Source: Adhaeribacter rhizoryzae (GTDB lineage: Bacteria; Bacteroidota; Bacteroidia; Cytophagales; Hymenobacteraceae). From it: a stretch of DNA of 64,000 nucleotides. Both the position numbers and the translations under genes were made by a program. Positions 42,583 to 51,224 of the stretch are shown here, piece after piece. The first letter of the stretch is position 1. Every line of letters starts with the position of its first letter. The notes under the pieces were generated by a model. The model searched no databases and had not been told where the DNA came from. It saw only the letters and a list, made by a program, of their open reading frames with translations. The DNA is taken from the NCBI RefSeq assembly GCF_008629685.1, contig NZ_VWSF01000023.1, positions 1-64,000 on the forward strand, read 5' to 3'.

Positions 42583-43260
42583 ATGCAAAATCAATTTGTG
42601 AACACAGTTGATTATTCCCTGACAGAGCTTATAACTTTTGGGGTAGGCTGTTTCTGCTGGATTATGGTATATTTTTATACCTTAAAAAACATTAAACAAA
42701 AGCAATTTATTGAAATACCGCTATTTACAGTTTGCGGCAATATTATATGGGAGTTTTTGTGGAGTTGGGTTTTTGATACCAACATGGGTGGTCTTTTTCA
42801 ATGGGGTTACCGCATTTGGTTTTTTATGGATTGTATTATTGTTTACGGTTTATTCCGGTACGGCTATAAACAAATCTCTATTCCTGCCTTCCGCGAAAAT
42901 GCCAGAGCTTTAATATTTTTTACCATGCTGGCGTGGCTGCCGGTTTTGTACTTCTACATTAAAAATTATGATGCGCCTATTAGCCACATGGGCGCTTACT
43001 CCGGCTATATATTAAATGTCATGATTTCGGCTTTATACATTCCGTTGGTATTCCGGTTACAGGATTGGAAAATGTTTTCTTACCCGGCCGCCTGGTTTAA
43101 AGCCGTTGGTAATTTGCTCATCAATATTTTCTGCTTTCTGCATTTCACCGACTGGTTTTTGCTGTCGCTGTGTGTGCTAACCAGCATTTTAGATGTATAT
43201 TATATTTACATGTTCCAAATGGCCCGCAAAAAAATACCTGCGCAACATGTTTTTAACTAA
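42583..43260 (+). CDS. seven-helix membrane protein, Pyr4-like terpene cyclase candidate
   Basis: 225 residues, about seven membrane segments (near 18-35, 45-63, 76-92, 107-125, 138-157, 174-190, 192-212). Glu57 in GNIIWEFLW and Asp204 in SILDVYYIYMFQMARKK sit where the integral-membrane terpene cyclases (Pyr4/PaxB type) have their catalytic acids, and Asp83 in WFFMDCIIVYG is also typical. Such enzymes cyclise prenylated or epoxidised isoprenoids. The adjacent FAD oxidoreductase fits that chemistry. Its end overlaps the histidine kinase start by 14 bp. The function is a hypothesis; it could be a different small membrane family. Confidence 0.6.
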   Translation: MQNQFVNTVDYSLTELITFGVGCFCWIMVYFYTLKNIKQKQFIEIPLFTVCGNIIWEFLWSWVFDTNMGGLFQWGYRIWFFMDCIIVYGLFRYGYKQISIPAFRENARALIFFTMLAWLPVLYFYIKNYDAPISHMGAYSGYILNVMISALYIPLVFRLQDWKMFSYPAAWFKAVGNLLINIFCFLHFTDWFLLSLCVLTSILDVYYIYMFQMARKKIPAQHVFN

Positions 43261-44677
43261 TAATGCGAGTTTGCATAAACTGTTTGGTTTTACCGGGCTC
43301 GAACCAACCGAGCTCAACAAAAGAATGTCGCTTATACAATTAGGGGCTTTAACGGTAATTTGTGGTACCATTTATTGCCTGATGTATATTGCGCTGGGTT
43401 ACTCCAATATGGCTTATCCTTGTCTCATTTATATTGGCATCTACTTTGTAAATTTTATTATTTTCTTAAAAACCAAAAACTATAATTATTACCAGGCTAC
43501 CCAACCTTTCCTGATTTTACTAGCCATTATTGTTAACCACATCGTCATTGGTAATTTTGTTGATAGCAGCGCTGTTATTTTTGCCAGTTTGTTAGCGCCG
43601 GTTATTGCTTTAACTTTCGCCAGTCAGAAAACGGCCCAGGTTTACTATTACCTTTTTTTGGTATCGGTAATTATAGCCGGCCTCTGGGATTTGTTTTTAG
43701 CAGCACCGGGCCCTAAACTTCCGGCAGCTATATATACCATTTTTTTCATAAACAATATTATTGCGGTAGGCTCTATTATTTACTTTTTAATAAATGGTTT
43801 TCTAAACAAAAACCTGAAACTGCAAGCCGAACTGCAGGAATCGCTGGCCAATTTAAAGCTTACGCAATCGCAGTTAATTCAATCTGAGAAAATGGCTTCT
43901 TTGGGCGTTTTAACCGCCGGTATAGCGCACGAAATTCAAAACCCGCTCAACTTTGTAAATAATTTTTCGGAGGTAAGTACCGAAATGTTAAAAGAATTAA
44001 AAGAAGAAAAACAGAAAGCAATCCGGGACTTAGATTACGAACAGGAATTGTTAAACGATATTGAGCAAAATCTAATTAAAATTATTCACCATGGCAAACG
44101 GGCCGATGCCATTGTAAAAGGTATGTTGCTGCATTCGCGGTCGAGTACCGGCAAAAAAGAACTCACCGATATCAATGCTTTAGCCGAAGAATATTTGCGG
44201 TTGAGTTACCACGGTTTGCGCGCCAAAGACAAATCTTTTAACGCCCGTTTGGTTAATGATTTTGATCCTCAATTGGGCAGCATTGAGGTAATTCCACAGG
44301 ATTTGGGTAGGGTACTGCTTAATTTATTTAATAATGCTTTTTACGCTACGCATGATAAACAGCAAAAGCAAAACAGCAGTTACCAGCCCGAAGTAAGGGT
44401 ATCCACCAAAAAGAAAAATAATTATGTAGAAATAAAAGTGCGGGATAACGGCAACGGTATTCCCGAACATGTGCGTCAGAAAATATTTCAGCCATTTTTT
44501 ACCACCAAACCCACCGGGCAGGGTACCGGCTTAGGCTTGTCTTTGAGCTACGATATTATTACCAAAGCCCACAACGGCGAAATAAATCTGCAAACAGAAG
44601 AAGGAGAATTTACCGAGTTTACGATAACGCTACCAGTTAATGTTAATATAAATACCAAAACCAATCTCACCCTTTAA
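43247..44677 (+). CDS. membrane sensor histidine kinase
   Basis: 476 residues from ATG 43247, which overlaps the upstream gene by 14 bp. Six membrane segments (about 35-190) form the sensor; a short coiled coil follows (LQAELQESLANLKLTQSQLI). The HisKA-type phosphoacceptor is in KMASLGVLTAGIAHEIQNPL (His of AHEIQNP). HATPase boxes are NLFNNAFYAT (N), DNGNGIPEHVRQKIF (G1), FFTTKPTGQGTGLGLSLS (F/G2). The genes downstream include two response regulators, likely partners. Confidence 0.92.
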   Translation: MFLTNNASLHKLFGFTGLEPTELNKRMSLIQLGALTVICGTIYCLMYIALGYSNMAYPCLIYIGIYFVNFIIFLKTKNYNYYQATQPFLILLAIIVNHIVIGNFVDSSAVIFASLLAPVIALTFASQKTAQVYYYLFLVSVIIAGLWDLFLAAPGPKLPAAIYTIFFINNIIAVGSIIYFLINGFLNKNLKLQAELQESLANLKLTQSQLIQSEKMASLGVLTAGIAHEIQNPLNFVNNFSEVSTEMLKELKEEKQKAIRDLDYEQELLNDIEQNLIKIIHHGKRADAIVKGMLLHSRSSTGKKELTDINALAEEYLRLSYHGLRAKDKSFNARLVNDFDPQLGSIEVIPQDLGRVLLNLFNNAFYATHDKQQKQNSSYQPEVRVSTKKKNNYVEIKVRDNGNGIPEHVRQKIFQPFFTTKPTGQGTGLGLSLSYDIITKAHNGEINLQTEEGEFTEFTITLPVNVNINTKTNLTL

Positions 44678-44688
44678 ACCCCAAAGCT

Positions 44689-45081
44689 ATGGCAATTACT
44701 CCCAACACCCCCGGCATTCATCATATTGCGCTGCGTTGCCGCGATATAGCCGTTACAAAAGAATTTTACCAAAATATTATTGGCCTCCAACTGGCTTTAG
44801 ATACCCCCGACCTGATTGGTTTTGTAGCAGGTTCGGTATTCGTGGTATTTAAAAAAGCAGAGCCGGTACATCCGGAAGATAAAACATTTACGCCTTTTAA
44901 TATTGGCCTCGACCACATTGCCCTGGCTTGCGAGAACGAAGATGAGCTAAAACGATTTGCTCAGGGTTTGGCCGATGCAGGCGTTGAGAATACCGGCGTA
45001 AAGCTGGATGAAACACTGCAAAAATTATATGTAGCTTTTAAAGATCCGGACAGAATTCAGTGGGAGTTTTACATGGTCTAA
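44689..45081 (+). CDS. VOC family protein (glyoxalase/dioxygenase fold)
   Basis: 130 residues, two beta-alpha-beta3 repeats. Metal ligands typical of the family are His in GIHHIALRCRD, a His in IGLDHIALAC and Glu in WEFYMV. Members are glyoxalase I, fosfomycin-resistance or extradiol dioxygenase-like enzymes; the substrate cannot be told. It lies 11 bp after the histidine kinase inside an apparent signalling operon. Confidence 0.85.
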   Translation: MAITPNTPGIHHIALRCRDIAVTKEFYQNIIGLQLALDTPDLIGFVAGSVFVVFKKAEPVHPEDKTFTPFNIGLDHIALACENEDELKRFAQGLADAGVENTGVKLDETLQKLYVAFKDPDRIQWEFYMV

Positions 45082-45148
45082 GCTTAATATTTATGATTAA
45101 CCCACCAGCATTAAAATGAGTTTAATTTAAAACAAAGGCTGTATTTAT

Positions 45149-45526
45149 ATGAAAATATTGGTAGTAGACGATGAGCCCGATGTACAGCCTTTGTTTCTGC
45201 AAAAATTTCGGAAAGAAATTAGGAGCGGCGAATTAGACTTTTCCTTTGCCCTCTCCGGCGAAGAAGCCGAATTGTATTTGCAGGACCATGATTCAGAAGT
45301 AGTGCTAATATTATCGGATATAAATATGCCCGGCATGAGCGGGTTAGATCTGCTGCGGCACATCAGGCAAAAACATACCAGCGCACCGCCCGCTATTATG
45401 ATGATAACAGCCTACAGCGACCAGGATAATTTCCGGCAAGCCATGGAATTGGGCGCAGACGATTTTTTGACCAAACCCCTGGATTTTAATATATTAAAAG
45501 ATAAACTTCGTAATGTAACTTGCTGA
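45149..45526 (+). CDS. single-domain response regulator
   Basis: 125 residues, REC domain only. Acidic pocket VVDDEPD, phosphoacceptor Asp57 in LSDINMPGMSG, switch Thr in MITAYSD and Lys in FLTKPLD. It shares the unusual LQKFRKEI after the acidic pocket with the next gene, so the two probably arose by duplication. Stop and next start overlap by one base (TGATG). Confidence 0.93.
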   Translation: MKILVVDDEPDVQPLFLQKFRKEIRSGELDFSFALSGEEAELYLQDHDSEVVLILSDINMPGMSGLDLLRHIRQKHTSAPPAIMMITAYSDQDNFRQAMELGADDFLTKPLDFNILKDKLRNVTC

Positions 45527-46569
45527 TGGCAAAAATATTGGTGGTTGATGATGAAGCAGATTTGGAAATGCTCATTAAACAAAAATTCAGGAAGAAGATT
45601 AGGGAAAATGCTTACGAGTTTCTGTTTGCCCGCAATGGTGTAGATGCCATGGTTAAGGTAAAAGAAAACCCCGATTTGGATATAGTGCTGAGCGACATTA
45701 ATATGCCCGAAATGGATGGCTTAACTTTATTAACCAAAATTCCGGAAGAAAACCCTATTCTCAAATCGGTCATTGTATCGGCTTACGGCGACATGGAAAA
45801 TATCCGGACGGCCATGAACCGCGGCGCCTTCGATTTTGTGTGCAAACCGGTAAATTTTGAAGATTTAGAATTGACTATGGAAAAAACGGTGCAACATGTA
45901 AACCAATTGCGCCAAACCATAAAAGCCATTAAAGAAAATAATATTTTAAAGATGTACGTAGACGAGAATGTGCTGAATTTTATGACCCATCAGGAATTTG
46001 AAAACAGCCTCCTCGCTAACGAAACCATAGAGGCTACGGTGTTATATATTGATATATGCGGTTTTACCGGTATCACCGAAAAAGTACCAGCCAATACGGT
46101 AATTACCATTTTAAATAAATTTTTCGACCTGATGGTAAAAGAAATTATTGCGCAAAATGGCTACATAGATAAATTTATGGGCGATGCCGTAATGGCTGTT
46201 TTCCGGGGTAAATATCACCTGGACCAAGCCATAGATGCGGCGCTGGCGGTCAGATCTTATTTTGATGCGGCCGAAGAAATTAAATTTGAAGATTTTGTTT
46301 TTAAACCTTTTGTATCTATTGGCTTAAACGCCGGCGAAATGGTATCGGGTAATATTGGTTCAGTTTCGCTCCGCCGCCTCGATTATACTGTTATCGGCGA
46401 TGCCGTAAATGTGGCGCAGCGCTTACAATCTATTGCTAAACCCGGCCAGATTGTAACCACCAAACACATTTATCAAAAAGCTAAAGAATCTTTTAGTTTC
46501 CGGGAAATAGGAGAGGTGAGCCTTAAAAATAAAGCCCAACCACTCACTATTTATGAAGTATTAGCGTAA
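45526..46569 (+). CDS. response regulator with class III adenylate/guanylate cyclase domain
   Basis: 347 residues. REC domain at 1-120 with Asp57 in LSDINMPEMDG and Lys in VCKPVNFEDLE; a helical linker; cyclase domain from about 165 with metal Asp in VLYIDICGFTGITE and GDAVMAVF, and a C-terminal DYTVIGDAVNVAQRLQSIA. The last motif resembles classic class III cyclases, with Asp at the base-recognition place that favours adenine (inference). It would convert a phosphorylation signal from the kinase into cAMP. Crp/Fnr-type sites elsewhere in the window are possible readers, but no link is shown. Confidence 0.9.
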   Translation: MAKILVVDDEADLEMLIKQKFRKKIRENAYEFLFARNGVDAMVKVKENPDLDIVLSDINMPEMDGLTLLTKIPEENPILKSVIVSAYGDMENIRTAMNRGAFDFVCKPVNFEDLELTMEKTVQHVNQLRQTIKAIKENNILKMYVDENVLNFMTHQEFENSLLANETIEATVLYIDICGFTGITEKVPANTVITILNKFFDLMVKEIIAQNGYIDKFMGDAVMAVFRGKYHLDQAIDAALAVRSYFDAAEEIKFEDFVFKPFVSIGLNAGEMVSGNIGSVSLRRLDYTVIGDAVNVAQRLQSIAKPGQIVTTKHIYQKAKESFSFREIGEVSLKNKAQPLTIYEVLA

Positions 46570-46588
46570 GTTAATTTTTGAAATAGAA

Positions 46589-48040
46589 TTATTGTTTAAC
46601 TGCTGCGGATACGGTTGTTGGTTTTCCGTTTATGGTTACCTTTTCAAAAAAAATATCTTTTACATTAGAGAATTTATAAGGCTTTTGCACGTTTTTAATT
46701 TCTACATTCTCTAATTTTATATTTTGGACCGGCGATTCTTTGTAGCCTTCCAGCAATACACCCACTTTGCCGCCGTTTTCTACTACCATATTTTTTACTT
46801 CTATATTCCGGATGGTGGGTACAAAAGCGCCCGAATCTTCGTAAAACATGGTGGCAATAATTACCTGTTCTTTAACCTGGCCTACCTTAATATTGCGCAT
46901 ATAAATATTTTCGACAATGCCGCCGCGGGCTGAACTGGTTTTAATGCGTAGCGCTCTATCCAACAAAGGGCTATTCATGGTGCAGCCTTCCGCAAAAATA
47001 TTGCGGGCACCGCCAGATATTTCGCTCCCAATTACCACGCCGCCGTGGCCGTTAGCCATCGAGCACCCCTGAATAATAATATTCTCACTCGGTACATTTA
47101 TGCGGCGGCCATCGGCATTGCGCCCCGATTTAATGGCAATGCAATCGTCGCCGGTGTTAAAGAAGCAATCTTTTATGAGTACATTTTTGCACGATTCGGG
47201 GTCGCAGCCGTCGGAGTTAGGGCCCTGACTTTCTACGGTTACTTTTTCAATGGTTACATTGGTGCAGAGTACCGGGTTTAAAATCCACATCGGCGAGTTT
47301 ATAAAGGTTACGCCTTGTATCAGTACATTCTGGCAGCGGTAAGGCTGTACAAACTGCGGCCGCAGGTAAAAACCTGGTCCAAACCTCCGATCACGTACCG
47401 GCACATTTTCTTCGGCCATCCGGAATAAAGCAGCGCGTTTGTCTGGGTCGGTTTGGTTGGGAGTGCCTGGTTTATAGCCGTAGTGTTGCTGGCCTTTCCA
47501 GGGCCACCAGTTGGTTTCGTTAGCGCCGCCATCTAAGGTGCCTTCGCCGGTAATGGCAATATTTTTTTGTTCGAAAGCGTAAATCAACGGCGAGTAATTC
47601 ATGAGTTCCACGCCTTCCCAGCGGGTATAAACCAATGGTAAATAATCGTCGGGCTTCGTTGAAAAAGAAATGCGGGCCTCTTTTACCACGTGCAGGTTTA
47701 CATTACTTAACAAATGAATGGGGCCTGTATAATAATTTCCGGCCGGCACCAGCACCCGGCCACCGCCCGCTTGGTTACAAGCCGCAATCGCTTTCCGGAA
47801 GGCTTCGGTACAATTGGTTTTGCCATCGCCCACTGCGCCATAGCTAGTAATTACAAAATCTTTCTCTGGAAATTCCGGCGCCTTAATTTCTTTTAAAATA
47901 GCGGCTGCTTGCTCCCAGGGATCATTGTTTTGCCCGGAAGCTACCGGTTCTTTTGTGCTTTTACCCGGCTGGCAAGCGCAGACAACTATTAAGAGCAGAA
48001 GCAATGCGCCACTCCAAACCTTATTTTCAGGTAATTTCAT
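46589..48040 (-). CDS. glycoside hydrolase family 28 (polygalacturonase) lipoprotein
   Basis: 483 residues. A lipoprotein signal ends VVCAC with acylated Cys23. The right-handed beta helix carries the GH28 active-site series NSDGCDPESC, NTGDDCIAIKSGR, NGHGGVVIGSE and RIKTS. The enzyme hydrolyses galacturonan or related pectin links at the cell surface or in the periplasm. KDFVITSYGAVGDGKTNCTE is the typical start of the helix. The VOC gene upstream on the same strand is 26 bp away. Confidence 0.93.
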   Translation of the reverse strand: MKLPENKVWSGALLLLLIVVCACQPGKSTKEPVASGQNNDPWEQAAAILKEIKAPEFPEKDFVITSYGAVGDGKTNCTEAFRKAIAACNQAGGGRVLVPAGNYYTGPIHLLSNVNLHVVKEARISFSTKPDDYLPLVYTRWEGVELMNYSPLIYAFEQKNIAITGEGTLDGGANETNWWPWKGQQHYGYKPGTPNQTDPDKRAALFRMAEENVPVRDRRFGPGFYLRPQFVQPYRCQNVLIQGVTFINSPMWILNPVLCTNVTIEKVTVESQGPNSDGCDPESCKNVLIKDCFFNTGDDCIAIKSGRNADGRRINVPSENIIIQGCSMANGHGGVVIGSEISGGARNIFAEGCTMNSPLLDRALRIKTSSARGGIVENIYMRNIKVGQVKEQVIIATMFYEDSGAFVPTIRNIEVKNMVVENGGKVGVLLEGYKESPVQNIKLENVEIKNVQKPYKFSNVKDIFFEKVTINGKPTTVSAAVKQ

Positions 48041-48065
48041 TTAAAATAATATTAAGCTAATAACA

Positions 48066-48482
48066 TTAGTGTAAAGCATTTAAATTATTCTCGACCGCCG
48101 TTAGCATGGGTTTGCCTCTTTTGCATAACTGAATTGCCAAACCCCAGGGGTCGCGCAGCATCACTAAATGCGAACCATCTTCCAGTCGCTGGTCCGATAC
48201 CAGGGTTGCGCCAGCCGCCACCAACCGTTCTTTGTCTTCGTCGGGGGCCGGCGATACAAAAGCCAAGTGCACCAACAACGGGTTCATGGTTCGGTAGGGT
48301 GGTACTTCGTCGGCCGGATTTAAATAAATTTCAACCATAATCCGGCCACTATCGTCGGCCATAAAAGTGGCAAAAGGCGCTACTGTGGCTTGCCTTACTA
48401 TCTGCAAACCCAGGTTGGTAACATACCAGTCCGCCATGGCAAGCGGGTTTTCTACGTTCAGGGCAAAATGTTCTAGCTTCAT
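48066..48482 (-). CDS. VOC family protein (glyoxalase-like)
   Basis: 138 residues. MKLEHFALNVENPLAMADWY begins the first module with a metal-type His; HLAFVSPAPDED and MLRDPWGLAIQLCKRGKP form the second with its conserved Asp-Pro-x-Gly. Function within the VOC superfamily is unknown. It precedes the GH28 gene in the same direction and could be co-transcribed. Confidence 0.85.
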   Translation of the reverse strand: MKLEHFALNVENPLAMADWYVTNLGLQIVRQATVAPFATFMADDSGRIMVEIYLNPADEVPPYRTMNPLLVHLAFVSPAPDEDKERLVAAGATLVSDQRLEDGSHLVMLRDPWGLAIQLCKRGKPMLTAVENNLNALH

Positions 48483-48645
48483 AGGTGCGCTAAATATAGT
48501 CCGAAATGGTGAATTAACAGTTAAAGAACTAAATATTAATACTATCCGGCAAAAGATGAAAAAATTAGTTAGAGTAGTTTGAGTTATTTAGAAAAACTCC
48601 GTTAGAAAAGGTGCGTACGATAATTTTATTATTAATAATAGCTGC

Positions 48646-49509
48646 ATGAAAATTGGATTTATTGGTTTGGGTATAATGGGCAGCCGCATGGCCGCTAACT
48701 TAATTAAAGCTGGTCATGACCTGGTAGTTTATAACAGAACAGCCAGCAAAGCCGAACCGCTGGTAGCAATTGGCGCGAAACAAGTTGCTTCGCCCGAAGA
48801 AGTAGCCCGGGAATGCCGCTTAATATTTACCATGCTGTCCACCCCCGAGTCGGTAGAAGAAGCTGCTGTTGGCGCGCAGGGATTTCTCAGGGCCTTACCC
48901 GGTAATTCGCTTTGGGTAGATTGCAGCACCGTTAATCCTTCTTTTACGCTTAAAATGGCGGCGGTCGCACATAAAATGGGGCATCGGTTTATAGATGCGC
49001 CAGTTGCCGGATCGTTGGTGCCCGCCGAAAAAGGGGAGTTATTGTTTTTAGTAGGAGGCGATGCTGCGGATATAAACCAGGTACAGGAATTATTTAATAT
49101 TATGGGGCGGGCTATCGTGCATGTAGGGCCGGTTGGACAAGGTACCAGCATGAAAATGGTAAACAACATGCTACTGGCGCAGGCAATGGTTGCCTTTGCC
49201 GAAGCGCTGCATTTAGGCACTGCTTTAGGAATATCGGAAGAAATGCTTTGCCAGACTTTGCTAAATGGGCCAACAGCCGCGCCTTTTTTAAAACTTAAAC
49301 AAGCTAAACTGCTAAACCGCGACTTTAGCCCAGAATTTCCACTGGAGTGGATGCATAAAGATTTGCATTTGGCGGGCTTAACGGCTTATGAGCAGGGCGT
49401 GCCTTTACCTGCTTTACACATGGCGAAAGAAATATATGCTTTAGCCAAGCAAAAAGGATTAGGACCAGAAGATTTTTCCGCTGTTTACCGGTTAATAGAA
49501 AAAGAATAA
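48646..49509 (+). CDS. 3-hydroxyisobutyrate dehydrogenase family NAD(P) oxidoreductase
   Basis: 287 residues, full family length. Rossmann start IGFIGLGIMGSRMAANLIKAG, substrate motif FIDAPVAGSLVPAEKG (D-A-P-V-S/A-G), and catalytic Lys in GQGTSMKMVNNMLLAQ. The group includes 3-hydroxyisobutyrate, tartronate semialdehyde and glyoxylate/succinic semialdehyde reductases. A succinic semialdehyde/glyoxylate reductase-like role is possible. Single gene. Confidence 0.92.
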   Translation: MKIGFIGLGIMGSRMAANLIKAGHDLVVYNRTASKAEPLVAIGAKQVASPEEVARECRLIFTMLSTPESVEEAAVGAQGFLRALPGNSLWVDCSTVNPSFTLKMAAVAHKMGHRFIDAPVAGSLVPAEKGELLFLVGGDAADINQVQELFNIMGRAIVHVGPVGQGTSMKMVNNMLLAQAMVAFAEALHLGTALGISEEMLCQTLLNGPTAAPFLKLKQAKLLNRDFSPEFPLEWMHKDLHLAGLTAYEQGVPLPALHMAKEIYALAKQKGLGPEDFSAVYRLIEKE

Positions 49510-49830
49510 TTAAAACTAAATTGGGTTTGTACTTAAATGGAGCGGTGAGTCTTTTGCTGATTAGACAAATTACAAAATTAGAGTAAGCTCCGGCGCATAC
49601 TTGAACCCATGGGTAATAATATTTGTAAATGAAACAAGTGTATTTTTTATGTTAAATAACATTTTTAGAATCAGAGCTCTATAATATTTAGCTTGTAATA
49701 TTATAATGTAAAAGGAGGGAGTCTGGTATAACTAAGATGTTCTTGCTACTAATGCATGCAACTAATTTAAGCCATGTCAAAGTTTTAAGAAGTAACTTCT
49801 TCTTACAGTTTATCTCAATGGTTTAATACC
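49510..49830. other. AT-rich intergenic region
   Basis: 321 bp between convergent genes. I see no gene, repeat or clear terminator. Confidence 0.5.
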
Positions 49831-50013
49831 TTATGCTTTTCGGTTCGGCTTATTTTTAGACTGTTGCATTTCTTTCTCAAACCTGATAAAAGCTTCCATT
49901 AATTCTTTTAATTCCAATGCTTCTGGTGTATGCGGTTGCGCATTTGCTAATTGCTCCAAACGTTTTGCGGCCTGTTGATATTCAATTTGGCTGCCTAATA
50001 TCCTAAAATACAT
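49831..50013 (-). CDS. 60-residue protein resembling the N-terminal part of HigA-type antitoxins
   Basis: 60 residues, helical and charged. EYQQAAKRLEQLANAQPHTP followed by EALELKELMEAF resembles the N-terminal segment of HigA/HTH antitoxin proteins (D-Y-x-x-A-x-x-R-I-E-x-L ... P-x-T-P-E-x-x-E-L). The HTH part is missing and no toxin gene is next to it, so this is either a remnant or a small stand-alone protein. The match is by eye only. Confidence 0.5.
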   Translation of the reverse strand: MYFRILGSQIEYQQAAKRLEQLANAQPHTPEALELKELMEAFIRFEKEMQQSKNKPNRKA

Positions 50014-51224
50014 TTCTTACTAACTTCTCCCAAACTAACGGTTTTACGAAAATGCTGAATAATTAAAATACTTAAACACCTAAGGATAAATGCTGATTTT
50101 TTACTTTAATAATAAGAAGTCAGCACAATTGCAGCAGCAACACTGTTACTAAGCAAAGCTGTTAAAGCTGAAATAATAACAGGTAGATTTTATACAATAA
50201 GTATTCCTAAAATCGCCCTTATTTTTAAACAGGTAAGTGCTATTTTCTCAAAATAGGTAAACGCAACAATTAGACCATTAATATTCTTATAAGCCACCAG
50301 GCCGAAATGAAAATTGTTTCTGTTCAAAGGTGATTAGTAAAGATTGAGTTATAAAGCTTTTGCAGCTTTATTAAAAAGGCTACCAGTACCATTAGAAATA
50401 TTCATCCCTTCTCGGCAATATTTATGCAGTAAATTAATAGGAGCATATATTAGCTACTGGTTGTAAATAGCACTTAAATTTTAAATAGTTTAAGATTAAC
50501 CTTAAAGCATTTAAAAAAAGCTTTAAAGAGCAAATTAAAGCCTATAAAGTTATAGCGCTAATATCAACTTTAATGCCTTATTAGCTGATTATGTGGATAA
50601 AACGAGTTATTAACATAATCAACTTAAAGTAAAGAAACTCTAGAAAAAGCCGATGATTTAATTAACCAATCTTAAATATTATTCATATCTTATAAATAAT
50701 TAATTATTCTTATAAACATAATAAGTATATAAAATGAGAAATAGTTATCTTATGTTTATTGAGTAAAGCTATTTAGTTTTTATTCTTACAAAGCAGTAAG
50801 ATTATGCAATAAGAATAGCCAATGTTTAATAAACTAAGCTTTTTATTTAAGGTACAGCTTAGTCTTCTTCTATTGACTAGTATAGTTGTGTTTTTGTGAT
50901 GCGCGTTAGATTGAATAATCAGTACTTAAATTAAGAAGCTGTTTAACATTTAGATAATTGGAGAAAACCGCTGCCCTTGCTGTGTGTTTTCACCAGCAAG
51001 TAGTCTGTCGGAAGCTTTAAAATTGGCGGTAATAACACAGTCAATCGCAGCTTATTCTGTTTGAAACCGAAATACCAAACAGCTTCTAATTTAATTTTTT
51101 TGATGATTTCATTTATTAAAAAAGAAAGAAAAAACAGATAAGTTTTACTAGTTGCCTGTATTCTTCAGAAAATCTTAGCTTTGTTAAATAATAAAAAAGA
51201 ACCAGTTTTTAGTTTGGAAATAAT
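50014..51224. other. 1.2-kb AT-rich gene-free region with anmK promoter
   Basis: No gene longer than small random frames was found. A less AT-rich patch at 50950-51085 reads on the reverse strand as short coding-like pieces (VWYFGFKQNK; and, in another frame, AIDCVITANFKASDRLLAGE) that could be relics of a broken gene; I cannot name it. Near the right end, TTG (51152-51154), 21 bp, and TAGCTTTG (51176-51183) make a good Bacteroidota promoter for anmK. Confidence 0.5.
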
